Shown here piece by piece: positions 33,757 through 47,260 of a DNA stretch of 64,000 nt. Under the pieces are notes generated by a model that saw only the letters and a list, made by a program, of their open reading frames with translations, made no database searches and was not told the DNA's origin. Source of the stretch: Allium sativum (lineage: Eukaryota; Streptophyta; Magnoliopsida; Asparagales; Amaryllidaceae); assembly GCA_030737875.1 (NCBI GenBank), contig CM060922.1:232666335-232730334 (forward strand), written 5' to 3'. Each line of letters starts with the position of its first letter. Positions within the stretch are counted from its first letter, which is position 1. The position numbers were made by a program, and so were the translations under genes.

Positions 33757-35954
33757 AGGCAACAATTGAATTTTATTATTTATTTAATTTCCGATTCATG
33801 TTAGTTTTTATTTTAGTATTTTCCTTTTGTTTTCTTGTATATATATAAAAAAGGAATTCTTGATTGGAAAGATTTGCTTTTATTCAATGATGCTAAAATC
33901 TTCTAATGTTAAAAAAAAAATTACCGCTTTTTATATATTCTTTGCTTTCTTTTCAAGGCCTTTCCATATTTTTTTCCCTTTTCTTCCCCTTGTACATTGT
34001 ACACAATATGATTTCATTTCTATAAAAAATAAAGAAAAAAATGTATCTTTCCATTTTTCTTTTAATTCTTTCGTGATTTCATCCTCGTTCTCCTTCCTTT
34101 CTTTTATTTTCTTCCTTCTTACAATCTATTTCTACTTTCAACAATTTAAAAAAAAAAGATACTTCTTGTTGCCATTTTTATACCACTTCTTTCTTTCCTC
34201 TTTTCCACTTCTTTCTTTCCTCTTCTCTGCCGAGAACATCATCCACTGACCCTTCATCTCTAATCTCACCAACTATCCACAAACACGGCTTCAAAACAAT
34301 TTCCTCCCTTCCACCATAATTCTTCCACCAATTCCCCTTCACATCATCATCCGCGCTATGGCCCTCGTCTCCTCTTCAATAATCCTAACTCAGCAATCCA
34401 GCAACACGCACATCTGCCTTAGAAGCCATCTCATCAAAGCACCCTCTGCTCCACGAAAACCCAATATTACAACCATCATCCATTCCCCCTATCAACACCG
34501 CAATTTTCATTAACCTCACTATCTCCAGTCCATTCCCCTCACCGATCAACACATAATTCCCAAATAGCGATTCAAAAACCCACAATTCCAAATTAACTCG
34601 AAAACGCGAGCAGCTACTAAATCGAAACCAACCCCAAATCGCATATTGGAAAACAGCAATTAGAACCCAAAACTTCAACATCGAACAACTCAATTCGAAT
34701 CGAACCCGAAACCACAAATCCAAATCGAAAAAAAGGAGAGCGAGCATCTGATATTGTCTACGATTTTTTTTTCTTCTTCCGATCGATTTTGGTAAAAGAA
34801 TTTTGATTTTGACTGCGGTTTTTTTTAAGGGTTCTACTGTTTTCTTTTTTTTATGGCATTGAGAGGGCTATTGGTTTTATTTATACACGTGAGGACCAAT
34901 TTGTTCTAAGCAAGTTAGCCCAGTTTTTTTTTAACGCCGAGTCCTTGTTTCTTCTCCTTTGTGCCTATGTCTTCTTTTTGTTTAGTTTAATCCTTTGTTT
35001 ATTTTATTTTTATTTTTAGCTTGGCTTAGTTTAGTTCATAATTTTTTTAATATAGTTTAGTTTTTATTTATTTATTTCCTTGTTGGTCTTTTGCATTTTG
35101 TTTGTTTTTTATTGCTTTTAAAAAAAAAGTGAAATCTTCTAAAACAAATCAATGACCAGAGAAGAAAAGAATTCAAGCAAATAAAAGAGAAAAAGACAAT
35201 CGAATCCAAGGATCAAAGCAAACAAAAGTGTTCAACCAACAAACAGGAAATTTGAAGGTCAATCGAGTTGCAAACAGTTGATTTCAATTGTTGATACTAC
35301 TCAAAATTTCTGGATAGACCGCCATACCCCACTGTAAAATTTTCTGAACTCTACAGGTGCTCTGCTGCAAAAAAAAAAGAAAAAAAATATAGACAATTGT
35401 TGTAAAAAATTTCTGCAGGGGCAGCGGCTTGAATGTACAATTTTTTTTTCTGCAATTAAATTGTGTGATTGTTGTTATTTCTGCATTTTTTTTTCATTCT
35501 GTTAAGGGCAATACCCCAATTCACATAAGGTGAGGGATTTCATCGCCCTTTCCTTAGCCCACAAATTGCATTTCATCGTAGAATCTAACTAATAATAACG
35601 GTTAGACGTTGGACTTAAGGGAGTCACGGGCTCATCTAGGGCTTAATTGTATTGTGATAGTTGATTCATTTGGAACGAATTATTTCTTGGTGTCTAGACT
35701 ACGGCAGAGAAATAGTCGTTTATAAATATTACGGTGATTCGTAAATATTATTTCGGTTGTTACTCTGAAGGTACTTAAACCTTCGGCTGCATTGCTAGGG
35801 TGATTCCTGGTGCACCGATGACTCCTGTCCGTTAACTAGCTGAGAAATCTTTTGATCTAAGTAATCAAATGCATCACTTTATAATTTTGGGTTAGGAGCC
35901 ATTAAGGACAGAAATTTTCATTGTAGCAGATTTCTGTGCTTGCATTTAACAACA
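33757..35954 (+). other. Long 5' leader of Athila element E
   Basis: The leader is about 2.2 kb, as is common in Athila. T-rich and A-rich runs dominate (33900-34170, 34990-35170). The stretch 34250-34740 is C/A-rich and holds a 120-codon frame on the opposite strand that resembles no known protein. I see no supported gene here. Confidence 0.6.
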
Positions 35955-37130
35955 ATGAATGAAAAAAGTGTTAGCCAACAAAATTCTCCTAGGGGTTTTC
36001 GAATAAACCAAAATTTTCCAAACGAGTTGGATCAAAATCGAGTGAATCAAAATTTTCAAAACTTTGGGGATCAAAATCGAGCACATCAAAATTTTCAAAA
36101 TCTCAATATCGAAATGGATAGGCCCTTATCTCTTCATGATCGATGTTATCCGACTAGGACCGTCCAACCCTCTGTCATCATGTTCCCCCCAGCTGAAGGA
36201 AACAATTTTGAGCTTAAACATTTGTTTATTCAAGGGGTACCAAAGTTTACTGGGTCTGAAAATGCTTATGAATTTCTAAGTGAATTTGAATTGTATGCAT
36301 CCACAACAAAAATGCAATAATTGTCTAACGAATCGATCAAGCTAAGGCTAATCCCATTTGCATTACTTGAAAGCGCTAAAAGATGGCTAAATTCTCTTCC
36401 AAAACATTCCATAAGAATTTGGGATGAATTTGTCATTGTATTCTTGAAAAAGTTTTTTCCTTTCCATAAGACTCTCAAAATTCGAACTGAGATAAACCAA
36501 TTCTGTCAAAATGAGGGGGAAACTTTTTCAAAATATTTTGAGAGATTCAACCAACTATTGTATAGTTGTCCTCATCATGGAATTCTTAAAGACCACTTGT
36601 GTCAAATTGCATATGAAGGGCTTAAATATCAATCTAGAACTCAACTAGAATCAATGTGTGGAGGAGATTTTATGTCTAAAACAGCCGATGAAGCTTGGCG
36701 GTTTTTAGAAGACTATTCTGAAAAGGACATGCAATGGGAATCGATTCGTGTTCCCATTCGTACTTCTACTAGAGGAGTGCATGTCGTGGACCCAAGCCAA
36801 ATTCCTTTAGAAAATCAAACTCCTCAAGCCGGAGAAGGGTTACCCCACTATTACTGTCAGGACCAAGCCAATGCTATAGCTCAAAATAACCCTTACTCAG
36901 CCACGTACAATCCTGGTTGGAGAAACCACCCAAATTTTTCTTGGTTAAACCCCAAAAATTCGGCTAACCCATCTCACATGCAACCCTTTATCCCCAATCC
37001 GAATTACTAAGCTCCACCTCCCAATTCTCAAACCTCTCAAACTGCACCTCAATCCAAACAACCTTATAGGCACCCCAATTTCCAATCATCGAACCAACCC
37101 TCTCAATCTTCTCAACCGTCGCAAGAAATT
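35955..37130 (+). pseudogene. gag: Athila gag
   Basis: Start chosen at ATG 35955 (MNEKSVSQQN). An Asn/Gln-rich repeat (NQNF/HQNF) precedes the Retrotrans_gag domain. That domain contains FIQGVPKFTGSENAYEFLSE, LRLIPFALLESAKRWLNSLP and a GETFSKYFERFNQLLYSCPHHG block. It forms the particle shell. Stops TAA at 36318-36320 and 37008-37010 interrupt an otherwise continuous frame that runs on into protease. Confidence 0.9.
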
Positions 37131-38627
37131 GTGCATTTAGAAAAACATTTGAACTCTCACGAAGCTAATATGAACTCACAAGATGCTAAACTCGACCAAA
37201 TGTTTAATATGATGAAAGAACTGATGAAAAATAACGAGAAAGGAAAGTTGCCTAGTCAACCCGAAGTGAATCCAAAGTATAACTCTCATACTGTAAATTC
37301 TTGTGAGGACGAAAACCATAATCCGGTCAATGCTGTCACAACCCTTCGATCTGGAGAGAGGATTGATAACAATGTAGGAAACCCTAACGAACCTTCAAGC
37401 TCGACCCCTATGACAAATCTTGATGATCACCCACTGGCTACGAATACGAATTCTTCTAAAACTCCACTTTCCTTAAATGTTGGCAATCCCAACAGTTCTT
37501 CTCCTTGTGTCGGCAAACCCGACCCACCTTTGAAAATCAACATTGGCAATTCCAACATTTCATCTTCTACACTCCTACCGCCATCTTCTTCAAATGACCA
37601 AAAATCTGAAAGAGTCTATAAGCCAATAGCTCCTTATCCTCATAGACTTAACAATAAGAAGAAGGATGCAAATTTCGAAAAAATTCTTGAAATCTTCAAA
37701 CAAGTTCGTGTCAACATTCCACTCTTGGACACCATCAAACAAATTCCTCAATATGCCAAGTGTCTCAAAGAGCTATGCACCCAAAAACGAGCCACTAATG
37801 TTCCTAAAACTTCCTTCTTGACTGCGAACACTAGCTCCATTTTCTTAAATCCTTCACCCATCAAGTATAAGGATCCGGGCTGCCCTACAACTGATTGCAA
37901 AATAGGAAATACTCATATCTCTCGTGCTCTACTCGATCTTGGTGCTAGTATCAATCTTCTTCCTTACACTGTTTATCGTTAACTTGGATTAGGGGAGATT
38001 AAACCAACAAACGTCACTCTTCAGTTAGCTGATCGATCTTTTAAAAAACCATTGGGTATAATTGAAGACGTTTTGATTCAAATTGAACAATTTTATTTCC
38101 CTGTCGACTTCATCATTCTCGAAACCGAGCCATTTTCGAACCCTGGTAGTCAAATTCCATTGATTTTGGGTCGTCCCTTCTTAGCTACCTCAAATGCTAT
38201 CATAAATTGTAGGAGAGGCCAACTTCGACTATCGTTTGGGCACTTAACTATCGAACTGAATACCTTCCATCAACCCAAAGATTCTGAAATAGAGGAAATA
38301 GACATAATTCAAACCACAATTGTTGAAACCTCTAATGACACTTCTGAAGCCTTGAAAACGTGTCTGGAACATTTCAACTTTGATTTTGATGAGTTCGAAT
38401 ACATTTATGAACTAAATAAACTCCTTAACTCAAAACCCTCGTCACTTGAATTGGACCTCAAACCCCTGCCACAAGACCTTGAATATGGTTATTTGGACTC
38501 TACAGAAAATTTTCCTGTAATCTTGGCCTCTGATCTTACTGAGGACCAAGAAGAAAAATCTTTGAAAATTTTACGGGATAATCTGCATCTGATTGTACAA
38601 ATCATTGGCGTGACACAACTTTCATAG
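37131..38627 (+). pseudogene. pol: Athila gag end and aspartic protease, truncated before RT
   Basis: The frame continues from gag through a Lys/Glu helix and a Ser/Pro/Asn-rich linker. The protease domain then appears (IPLLDTIKQIPQYAKCLKELC, then ALLDLGASINLLPYTVY with catalytic Asp at 37935-37937). DLGAS in place of DTGAS is usual for Athila. The flap region and ILGRPFLATSNAII follow a TAA at 37980-37982. At about 38590, just where the RT lead-in should begin, the sequence diverges and stops at TAG 38625-38627. RT, RNase H and integrase are missing. Confidence 0.9.
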
Positions 38628-40148
38628 GAAGGATTTTCATTTCAAAATTCACTGACATGCCTATTGCACCTCACAAATCAAATAGTAAATCATCGTGCAT
38701 TATTTTTGATAGAGGCAAGTGTGGGGGAAAAGAAATCTCATTTTTCACATAACATTCATCACCATCGTAGACTTTATTTTGCATTTGAATTGCACATTCA
38801 TATAGTCGTGAAACTGCATTTCATTCTACAAATCATTTTGCATCTAATCCATCTTTGGGTACTCTGTTTCAAATTTAGGAAACGTTCACAGTGTGGACAC
38901 GGTTTAGTTCTAGTGTGGGGGGAGTCTGCATTACATCCTTTTTTTTTCATGTAGGATCATCATGCATTTTAGATCGTAGTAACATACCAAATTTTTTTTT
39001 TGAAATACGACTCTTTTTAGATTTGATACAACAAAATAAGTTAACAATTATTAGTCAGTTGATAGTATTTTTTTCTTTCAGCTTAGATCGAATAAGAAAT
39101 ATAATGAAAAGTTTAATTTTGAGGGATAATAGTGTAACCGGTACATAGGGAGATTCTTAGGTGATGGCCATGAAGTTTATTCTATATTGTAGTCTTTGTT
39201 TAAATAAGTGGAGGACTTAAAATACTTATATTGGCTTTTCTAATCTTTAAAACTAAGTTGTGTTAAGTTGAATTCGTGTAACTCTCTTTTGTGCTTATAT
39301 TTTCAATAATAATAATAGTAATCCATGGGTATCCAATATTGCTTGTATATCAAGCGTTGGTGTGCAGACCCGCCAAGCTCTATCCGACATGTTGTTGACA
39401 AAGTCAGCGTTGGAATATCTTGGTATCATTTTATGAGATTGGACACCTAAGGATTACCGACACGTTGTTGACAAAGTCAAAGTCGGTCTGCACAATCCGC
39501 CAAGCTCTTTACCCACTCTCCGTTAGTCCGCGAGGCAGTGCATGGGTAGTAAACCTTGGTCTTCTGAGTTAGGTGTATGTACTTAATCATAAATTTTAAA
39601 TTTTATAGAGATAGAGAATAAGCGATGATGCCCAAACATTTCTTGACCTTATTGATTTGACTAGCCATACACAAGGAAATTAGAATACCACTTCACGAAC
39701 TATGACAAGCAAACTAAGAATTTATTTCATGGCTGCACTATGTTATCGACAGAACTAACTAGTCAAACTGGAATTTAACATTTGAAAACTTGATTTATAT
39801 TGAAAATTTGTGACAAGTTGAGGTATCTAAAATAAAATCAACTGATTAGAAATTGTTAATTTAATTTGTTGTACCACTTTCCTGAAACAAGTCGTGTTTT
39901 CATTTTTATTTTCATTTGCATATGTCTGTTTCATTCATGTAGCTGCATTAGAACCATAACATGCTGCATCTGGATTTTGTGGGTAGTATCCACTGAAAAC
40001 CCTCATGAGACACCACTCGTCCTACTAGGGACACCTAGAGGTTTAATGGCTTGTTGCATACGCTCAATGCAATCGTGTTTCCTACGAAAGTGTGACCTAT
40101 CTAGTTTAATTTTTTATTTCTTGTTTTACTCGAGGACGAGTAAAAGAT
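38628..40148 (+). other. 3' untranslated region of Athila element E
   Basis: No coding sequence. It contains GTGTGGGGG-type purine tracts (38720, 38915 and 40150), typical of Athila 3' ends. It also has two imperfect copies of 'GTTGTTGACAAAGTC' (about 39391 and 39464) in a region with related CCGACA and CCGCCAAGCTCT words (39370-39520). I see no env-like frame. Confidence 0.6.
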
Positions 40149-40163
40149 AAGTGTGGGGGTATT
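40149..40163 (+). other. Polypurine tract of E
   Basis: AAGTGTGGGGGTATT abuts the 3' LTR start TGATTAG. Confidence 0.75.
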
Positions 40164-41320
40164 TGATTAGCACAGAAATGTGTTTACTTTTATGCTTATA
40201 TCTTATCATTATTGTATATAAATATATGCTACTTTGGGTATTTTGTGTGTTTTTACAGGTCATTGATTAATTGTCTCCTTCATTAAATAAAAGACCGCTG
40301 ATAAGAAAAAGAAGCTACTTTCCCATCTCAACAAGTTTTCAATCACAAAGGAAGCCGTAGCACATTGGTTAAGGCATGGAAATCTGTAGAGAAAGACCTG
40401 GGTTCGATTCCCATCAAACTCTCTTTTTGCTGAAGAATGGAACGCGTTCACACTGCCTCCCTTGCTTTGAAGAATTTATGGATTAGTGATTTATGGTGTA
40501 TATATATATTCATATGTATGAATATATGATATACACTAATAAATATTTCAAGAATTGGAAGTATTCTTCATAGATAAATCAAAAGGAATCTTTCATTTTT
40601 ACTCTCCATAAAGATGAAGATTTGATTAGATAGATGCCAATCAAGATGCCAATCAATTTACCAATCAACTTCAAATCTCTTGGAAAATGCCAATCAATTT
40701 GCCACATGGCCAATCAAAAGAGGGAAGCTACATAGAATATTTCAAGTTTATCTTATCTCTTTTAGTTGTGAATATATTATTTTCAAAAGGTTGAGTCATG
40801 GCCCATTAGAGGATTAGGGTTTTTCAGTTCACCTATATAAGCACATGTATACCCATTGTAATGGGCATCTCCATTATTCTGTACTCTCGTTAATTAATAA
40901 AAAGTTTTTGACTGTCTTTTTCTTTTATAACAATTTGTGTACCTATCCAATTAGTTTTGGTAGAACACATTGTTATTTTCTTTTATTACTGCTTGTTATC
41001 TATTGTCCGTTTGATTAGATTCAACGGCAATTGTGCTTTTTAATTCTCTGTTGTTGTTCTAGTTGTTATTTTCTTTTTCTAGTAATTGTTCTTTTCTTTT
41101 CAATTGTTGAATTTGATACTGATTAGATTCAGATTCAGATTCAGAGTAATTTCAACAACATTAAAAAGAACTCCAAATTCAGCCTAACTCGCCCAAGAAT
41201 AAATAAATAATAATTTTTAATTACACCTCCCTGTGTTCGACCTGTATGCTACACAACTGTATGCTTGCAGAATTTAATTTAAATGTCGCGCTTTTCTGAT
41301 TCATAGATTAGCGGCGATCA
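40164..41320 (+). repeat. 3' LTR of Athila element E
   Basis: Length 1,157 bp, aligned to 32535-33733 with few substitutions. It carries the same tRNA-like module: A box 40358-40368, B box 40401-40411, T run about 40424-40428. Confidence 0.92.
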
Positions 41321-42298
41321 ATACTACATAATGTAATAATAAATATTTTGAAATGATAGTTAACTGGAAATTGGGTACGATTCTAATATATTTGTAAGTA
41401 TTTAAAATAAACTGATTTGAGAATATATATATATATATAAAAACTAATATATTATCTTTTGTATTACAACTGATATATTATTTTAATGGCCAAGTGACAC
41501 TGTGTAATAAATGTATGGATTATTTTATTTTTATGATTGTTTATTTTGATAGTAAAATAACCGACAATCGAAATCATGGCCAATTCGTTGTTGGTACCGA
41601 AAGACCGGGATCAAACATATATTCGAAAACCATTCCGACCAGCAAATACATAAATGTTGAAGATGTTCAAAAGCTGATCGAGATGGAGCAATTGAAGAAT
41701 GGGAATCTTCATAAGCGGAAGGATTACTTGTCCAACATTCTCTGTGTTGCAACCAGAAGTATTGTGACGTGATTTGGTCGTAAGTGGGATTTTGCGGGTT
41801 TGCAAGGACTGCTTGCTACTGATCCTTTGGATGCAGTAGGAGGGTGCCTTCAATTCATCATGTTCCTGGATGACATGGACGATGTGAAAAATGGCTAGAT
41901 GTTCCAAAAGTCGTTTATAACCTCAAGCCTCATCAACCGGGAAATGACAAAAATCGGGCAGGCAACATAGCTTTGTACGTTGCACCCATTAGGGTGTATA
42001 ATCACCTATCTATAGAAATTCCTTTTGCTTCTTTAATCTATCGATGATGTCCCTTTTTGGGAAACGGTGGGTCGCTCCCAACCGTTGGTGATATACATTC
42101 GATACACTCAAGCGAAATGAGTGGTCGTTCATGTGTGGGCTGGGTTGCAAGACGTTCTTGTTGAACCCAGTTTATTTTCCTCTAGAGATACACTATCGGC
42201 AGGTGGTTCCATACCTTGTCATAGTCGGAATCCATTCTCCAATAAGAGCCCGTGGTTTTGTTTGGATACTATATATGTGGAGCGTGAGATGCAAGCTT
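41321..42298. other. Unidentified DNA between E and D, with coding-like stretches
   Basis: This continues the DNA of 30556-32534 across the E insertion. After an AT-rich first 200 bp, composition becomes more balanced. A frame at 41494-41772 (92 codons; the plausible part starts FVVGTERPGSNIY and includes a Lys/Glu-rich stretch) continues past a TGA in the same frame to 41898. A second stretch is at 42030-42351. I recognise no family. The stretch could be a decayed gene or transposon remnant. Confidence 0.4.
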
Positions 42299-45200
42299 TG
42301 ACGACCCCAAACCCCGTACTGATGATGGCAAGGGTAATCTTTGGAATATAACACATATATAGATAACAGCAGAACAGAAATAAATATATACACCAAATAA
42401 TGTACAAATAATACACTGGATAGAGATAATCATCAGAGTTACACAGTATATAGGGTCATACTTAGTACAAATAAAGTTCAGCTACACATAAATGTCTACA
42501 ATGGAAAACGAACATAATATGCACAATAGGAGCTGAACAGCATAAAAGGGATAAATGATAGAATCCATCTTCAGCTCCAGCTATCCAGAAAGAGCCTGCT
42601 AAAACCTGAAGACAAGGTTGCCCGTGTGGAAATAAGGTCACCCGAGTTTGCAAGTGAAACAAACTACGAGTCAGTCATGGGACTGATATGAGAAATCTAT
42701 TTAACACATTATATAATTTGGCTAATCACAGGACCATGCCACTTTCGCGGAACGGGTTTACTCCATTGGATTTCCAGTGCTTTAAAACAAGTCAATTTTT
42801 TAAACGTCGCAATGTTTTTTATAAAAATGAAGCCATTATAAGACTCAGTTCCCATCACACAATGCAACGCAAACCGGAGGATAGAGTTTTTTCCTTATAA
42901 TGGCCAAAATATGCTTGATACGAATAAAACAAAAGCATTTGATATTACTACTTTTGTTTATATGTTTCAAAAACAATTTAAATCATAACCATCAATCATA
43001 GACGGCATGGGTACCATATATCATGTCGCCATATATATATAAACAATCAAAACCGCACGGTGTCGAATTTGGAAATTGGATTTCCATCCTGAACCAAGGC
43101 AAAAGATAGTCCTTACCGAATTCGAGACTGTATAGCCCGAGTCTCAGGCACAGTCGCAACTGTACCTTGGATCGTCAGGACCGGTCCACACGGAGTGGAT
43201 TATAATGCCTGAACAATGCGCTTCCCCGCCCTTTGGGGCGTAAATGAGTCAACGAATGACTCCATCGGTCCCGGATTGACCGAAATTTCCGAGGTGCCTC
43301 GCAACAGCAACAACCACATAGGTGAAAATAGTATAAATGCCAGCCAGTTTAAGCACTAACACCACCTCTAGCTAGAAGGAAACGCACGTCCCCCCTGAGG
43401 TCCTCTCCCGTTTCTGGTTCATACCGGGGTGTGAGGCTCGCGAATTCACGTTATACACAAAGCTATGCCACACAACCCGGGTTTTGATCATCAACCACAA
43501 GACTTTGCTTTTCAATAGAAGCCTTGATCACTGCATCTTATCATGCCACACAGGCAATTCACACCATGCAAATGATGGCTATCAATCACACAGAATGAAT
43601 TCCAATGTCAGACACACAGTCCATTTGCAATTCCGTTCTGGGTCTGAACGAAACCGGAGGCACAATATACCTCACATACCCATCGATCTCCACGTACGTC
43701 TGGACGATAACCAATCATTATCCATGTTTCGGGATGCCTCCCAATCAGGACATCAGTTACCATCCAAACGAGGTGAAGATCTCCGGTCTTCAACCACCGT
43801 TTTCATCTTCGACTTCTTATCGTCGATTCAGTTATTCAGAATGGGATAAACCGGGACTTTCTAAGCAAATCGCATATATAATTAACAAGTGCTACACAAA
43901 CACAACATTCGCTTCATTCCAATTCATTATTCACTAACCGTCAATCAGAAATTAAGAGAACGATTTCCCAAATATTAACCGCGAAGGCCGGAACAAACAT
44001 CAGATCAAAACTCAGGAAACCATTCGACTTAGCTAACCTTCAGTTAGTTTCTGAATTTCACATTCCATATCATTTATAATATTTTATAATGATTTATCGC
44101 TATTTTTATTTATTTATTTATAGCCAATTTATTCAAACAACGCTTCAGGCCATAACGCGGCCGTGGCGTTGTTTTTCTTCAGATTTGATTTACACATATA
44201 TGAAAATATAACTGTTGGATCTTCACATATTTTATATCATTAGAAAGATCTTTTCAATACGAATCCAATGGTTCCAGTTTTGGGAAAATCCGACAGTCAG
44301 ATCTCCCAGTACACTCGTTTGAAGTTTCGATTTCAAAATACGAACTGCAGCGTCGTTATTCGATTTAATTTAATTATATATATATATATATATATAATCT
44401 ATTCTGGTGCTGTTTTTCTTTAGATTTGAATTAAACATTCCAGACAATCCAATCGTTGGATCATTACAAAGTTGGTGTCGTTGGAAAGATATTTCCAAGG
44501 CGAACCCAACGGTTTCGGTTTCGGGAAAATCCGATGGTCGGATCTCCCGCACTAATCGTTTGAAATCACGGTTTCAAAACACGAACTGCAGCTTCGTTAT
44601 TCGATATATTTTAATTATATTTATGTAGATATATAATTATAATCAATTCTTCGATTTCAAAACTATATTCTTTTCATACATTTGATAAAAGTGATATTTT
44701 TATCCGACAAACATTATTTCGACACGTCACTGTTTTTAACAATTCATGTATCTAATAAAAATGTGATTTTTATTGTAAAGCAATTAATTTCAAAACACGA
44801 CTATTTTATATAGTTCATATAGGTGATAAAAAATATGATTTTTATTATAAAACAATTTATTTCGAACACGAATACCATTCAACACGTGAATTTCTATTCA
44901 ATGAATGAATTTCTATTCAACACATGAACGTTTTCTATAGTTCGTATATATACAATAAAAATGTGATTTTTATCGTTAGAACAATTTATTTAAAACGCGA
45001 ATACCATTCAACACATGAATTTCTATTCAACGAATGAATTTCTATTCAACACATGAATGTTTTCTATAGTTCGTATATATAAAATAAAAATGTGATTTTT
45101 ATTGTTAAAACAGTTTATTTAAAACACGAATACCATTCAACACATGAATTTCTATTCAACGAATGAATTTCCATTCAACACATGAATGTTTTCTATTCAA

Positions 45201-47260
45201 CACACGAATATAATTTCAACGCATGAAAATTATTCTAACACATGAATATTATTCAAAATTTCGGCAGCATAACGGCATGGTAGTTAAAACCAGGGCCATC
45301 CCTAGTACGGCTCCTCGCTCTACCTTAAAGCCTCGCAGCTTTTGACAATGGGGATTTCATGCATCTAGTTCGCACGCAGGCGGCATGTATATCTTTTTCA
45401 TTTCCACAAACTAATCCTATGTTGTTTCAACCAAATAATTCTCAACCACAAACGGGTATTTTTCAACCACAATCAATCAATTTCAACCACATAATTCTAA
45501 TCAACCATTCGTTATCAACCAAATTTCACACCAAACACAACTAATAAATATCGTCCATGGTTTGTGGACGAGGGGCGTGTACATATATATATATATATAT
45601 ATAAATATATATATATATAAGTATATTTCACTTCTATTCAACACGTACGTAATTTTTTACAACTCATATATAACTTATACATCGAACGTACAACTTATGC
45701 AACGCTTATACATGAAATGTACAACGCTTATATAACCCATACATCGACTATATAATTTATACATCGTCGTTTTCCATATCGATTATAGTTCATAAATCTC
45801 ACATTGGGTTCCACTCCACCAAAAATAGCAAAAGGCTCAGAAAAATATGCGGTCTCGTCTAGAATGTAGAAGAGGTCCACACAAGTCCACTGTCTCATGT
45901 TTCACTGAATTTCGTCAAGAAATGAAAAAAATATGATTTTTACAGTGAAATCAAAAACCGTAGCGCTTTAAAGTGCTATAATATTGTTGAAATTAAAATA
46001 GGTCATACCTCAGCTGAATGGTTCGAAACTAGGTTTCAAATTTTCAGCAAATCCGTTGATCGATACGGGGATCGGGTTGCGCGAGGTCGAAGGGGGAGGT
46101 GGGGCGCCTGCTCGTCGGAAGTGGGCCCCAGTTCGGTGGCCACTCGTGGCCGCGTCTGCGGTTCAAAGGGCTCGACTTTTGAGCCTGAGATCTCCCCCGA
46201 TACTTAACGAAAAAATCTTTAGTTGGTATGGATTTGAAGCTCATCTCGAGCTCTTCAAAATTTTCAATTGGAGGAGGGGCTGATTTTGCTTGTAGGAGAC
46301 GCAAACGAGGAGAGAAGGGATCAAATGCCATTCGTCGTCGCCTGGAGCAAAAGTCGGGGAGAAAGAATATGCGTGGACCAATAGGATTTTTTTAATTTAT
46401 ATATTTTTAAATTTCTAAAATACCCTCTTTCACACACGAACCCCAATCCAAACCCAATGACTATCGTCCCTAGCTAAATACCCCCATTCCGAACACAATG
46501 GGATATGTTTCGTAGGCCCATTCGACTGTTTCAGTCAGTTTTCCTTCAAATTAAAATATAAAACATTCAATATTTAATTTGAACGTACATTTCAATTTGC
46601 CGGGGCCACATACTGATTCTAAAAATTCCCGAAAAATAAATCTAGTTATGTTTTGACGATACAGTCCAACAAAACTAGTTTCGTCGAGTTCTGAGACCGT
46701 TTGAAAAATGGCCCTTTTCTGGCCGATCCAATTTAACAGAAATTTACCAAACACGTTTTCTTTTGCCACGCTCACATACTAGCTTCAAAATTTATGAAAT
46801 TTGAAACCTAGCATTATTTTTACATCCTGGGTCCAACAAAAGTGGTTTCGTCAAATTCCAAGGTCATTTGCCTAATGGCCATTTTCACGGGCTATATAAA
46901 CTCTATAGCGACCTTTCTGAAAATTCATTTGGTCATAACTTTTGCTTCCAGCAATGAAACTTCGATTTTTCAGATTCATTAGAAAGATTTTCACTAATAG
47001 ATTTAAATATTTTTGGTTTCTCTCAAATCCGTTTTATTTTGCACCCGGTACAGTCAGTCAAAGTTTGAATTCAAATTTTGAAACTACCGTGCCATTTCAA
47101 GCCCTATTTTTAATTAGAATTAATTATATTTATTTTCAAACATCGATTCAAACTCACTTTTCGTCGTTATTATTTAAAATATTTATTTTAAACATTTAAA
47201 ATCCACTAAAATAGCCAATTTAAAAATTTTAAATTGGTTCAGATTTTCCGGGTTGTTACA
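42299..47260 (-). repeat. 3' LTR of element D
   Basis: This is the reverse complement of 25418-30555 over its whole length (4.96 kb), with the same tandem arrays. It ends at GGTTGTTACA (47260), next to the polypurine tract. A 110-codon + strand frame (43605-43937) is the counterpart of a - strand frame at 28812-29144 in B. Confidence 0.93.

Larger units (their letters stand above)
32535..41320 (+). mobile_element. Athila-lineage Ty3/gypsy element, lacking RT, RNase H and integrase
   Basis: LTRs (32535-33733 and 40164-41320) begin TGATTAGC and end GATCA. A tRNA-Asp type primer site follows the 5' LTR, and gag plus protease of Athila type are readable. No RT or integrase remains between 38630 and the 3' LTR. 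The flanking 5-mers are ATAAT (32530-32534) and ATACT (41321-41325), 4 of 5 matching, so the target duplication is likely but imperfect. The LTRs differ by about 2-3% by eye plus a microsatellite length change. The copy is non-autonomous. Confidence 0.92.

Noticed and set aside
34385..34747. A 120-codon - strand frame in the Athila leader
   Set aside because: Leu/Phe/Trp-rich translation with no domain features; likely the complement of a C/A-rich leader.
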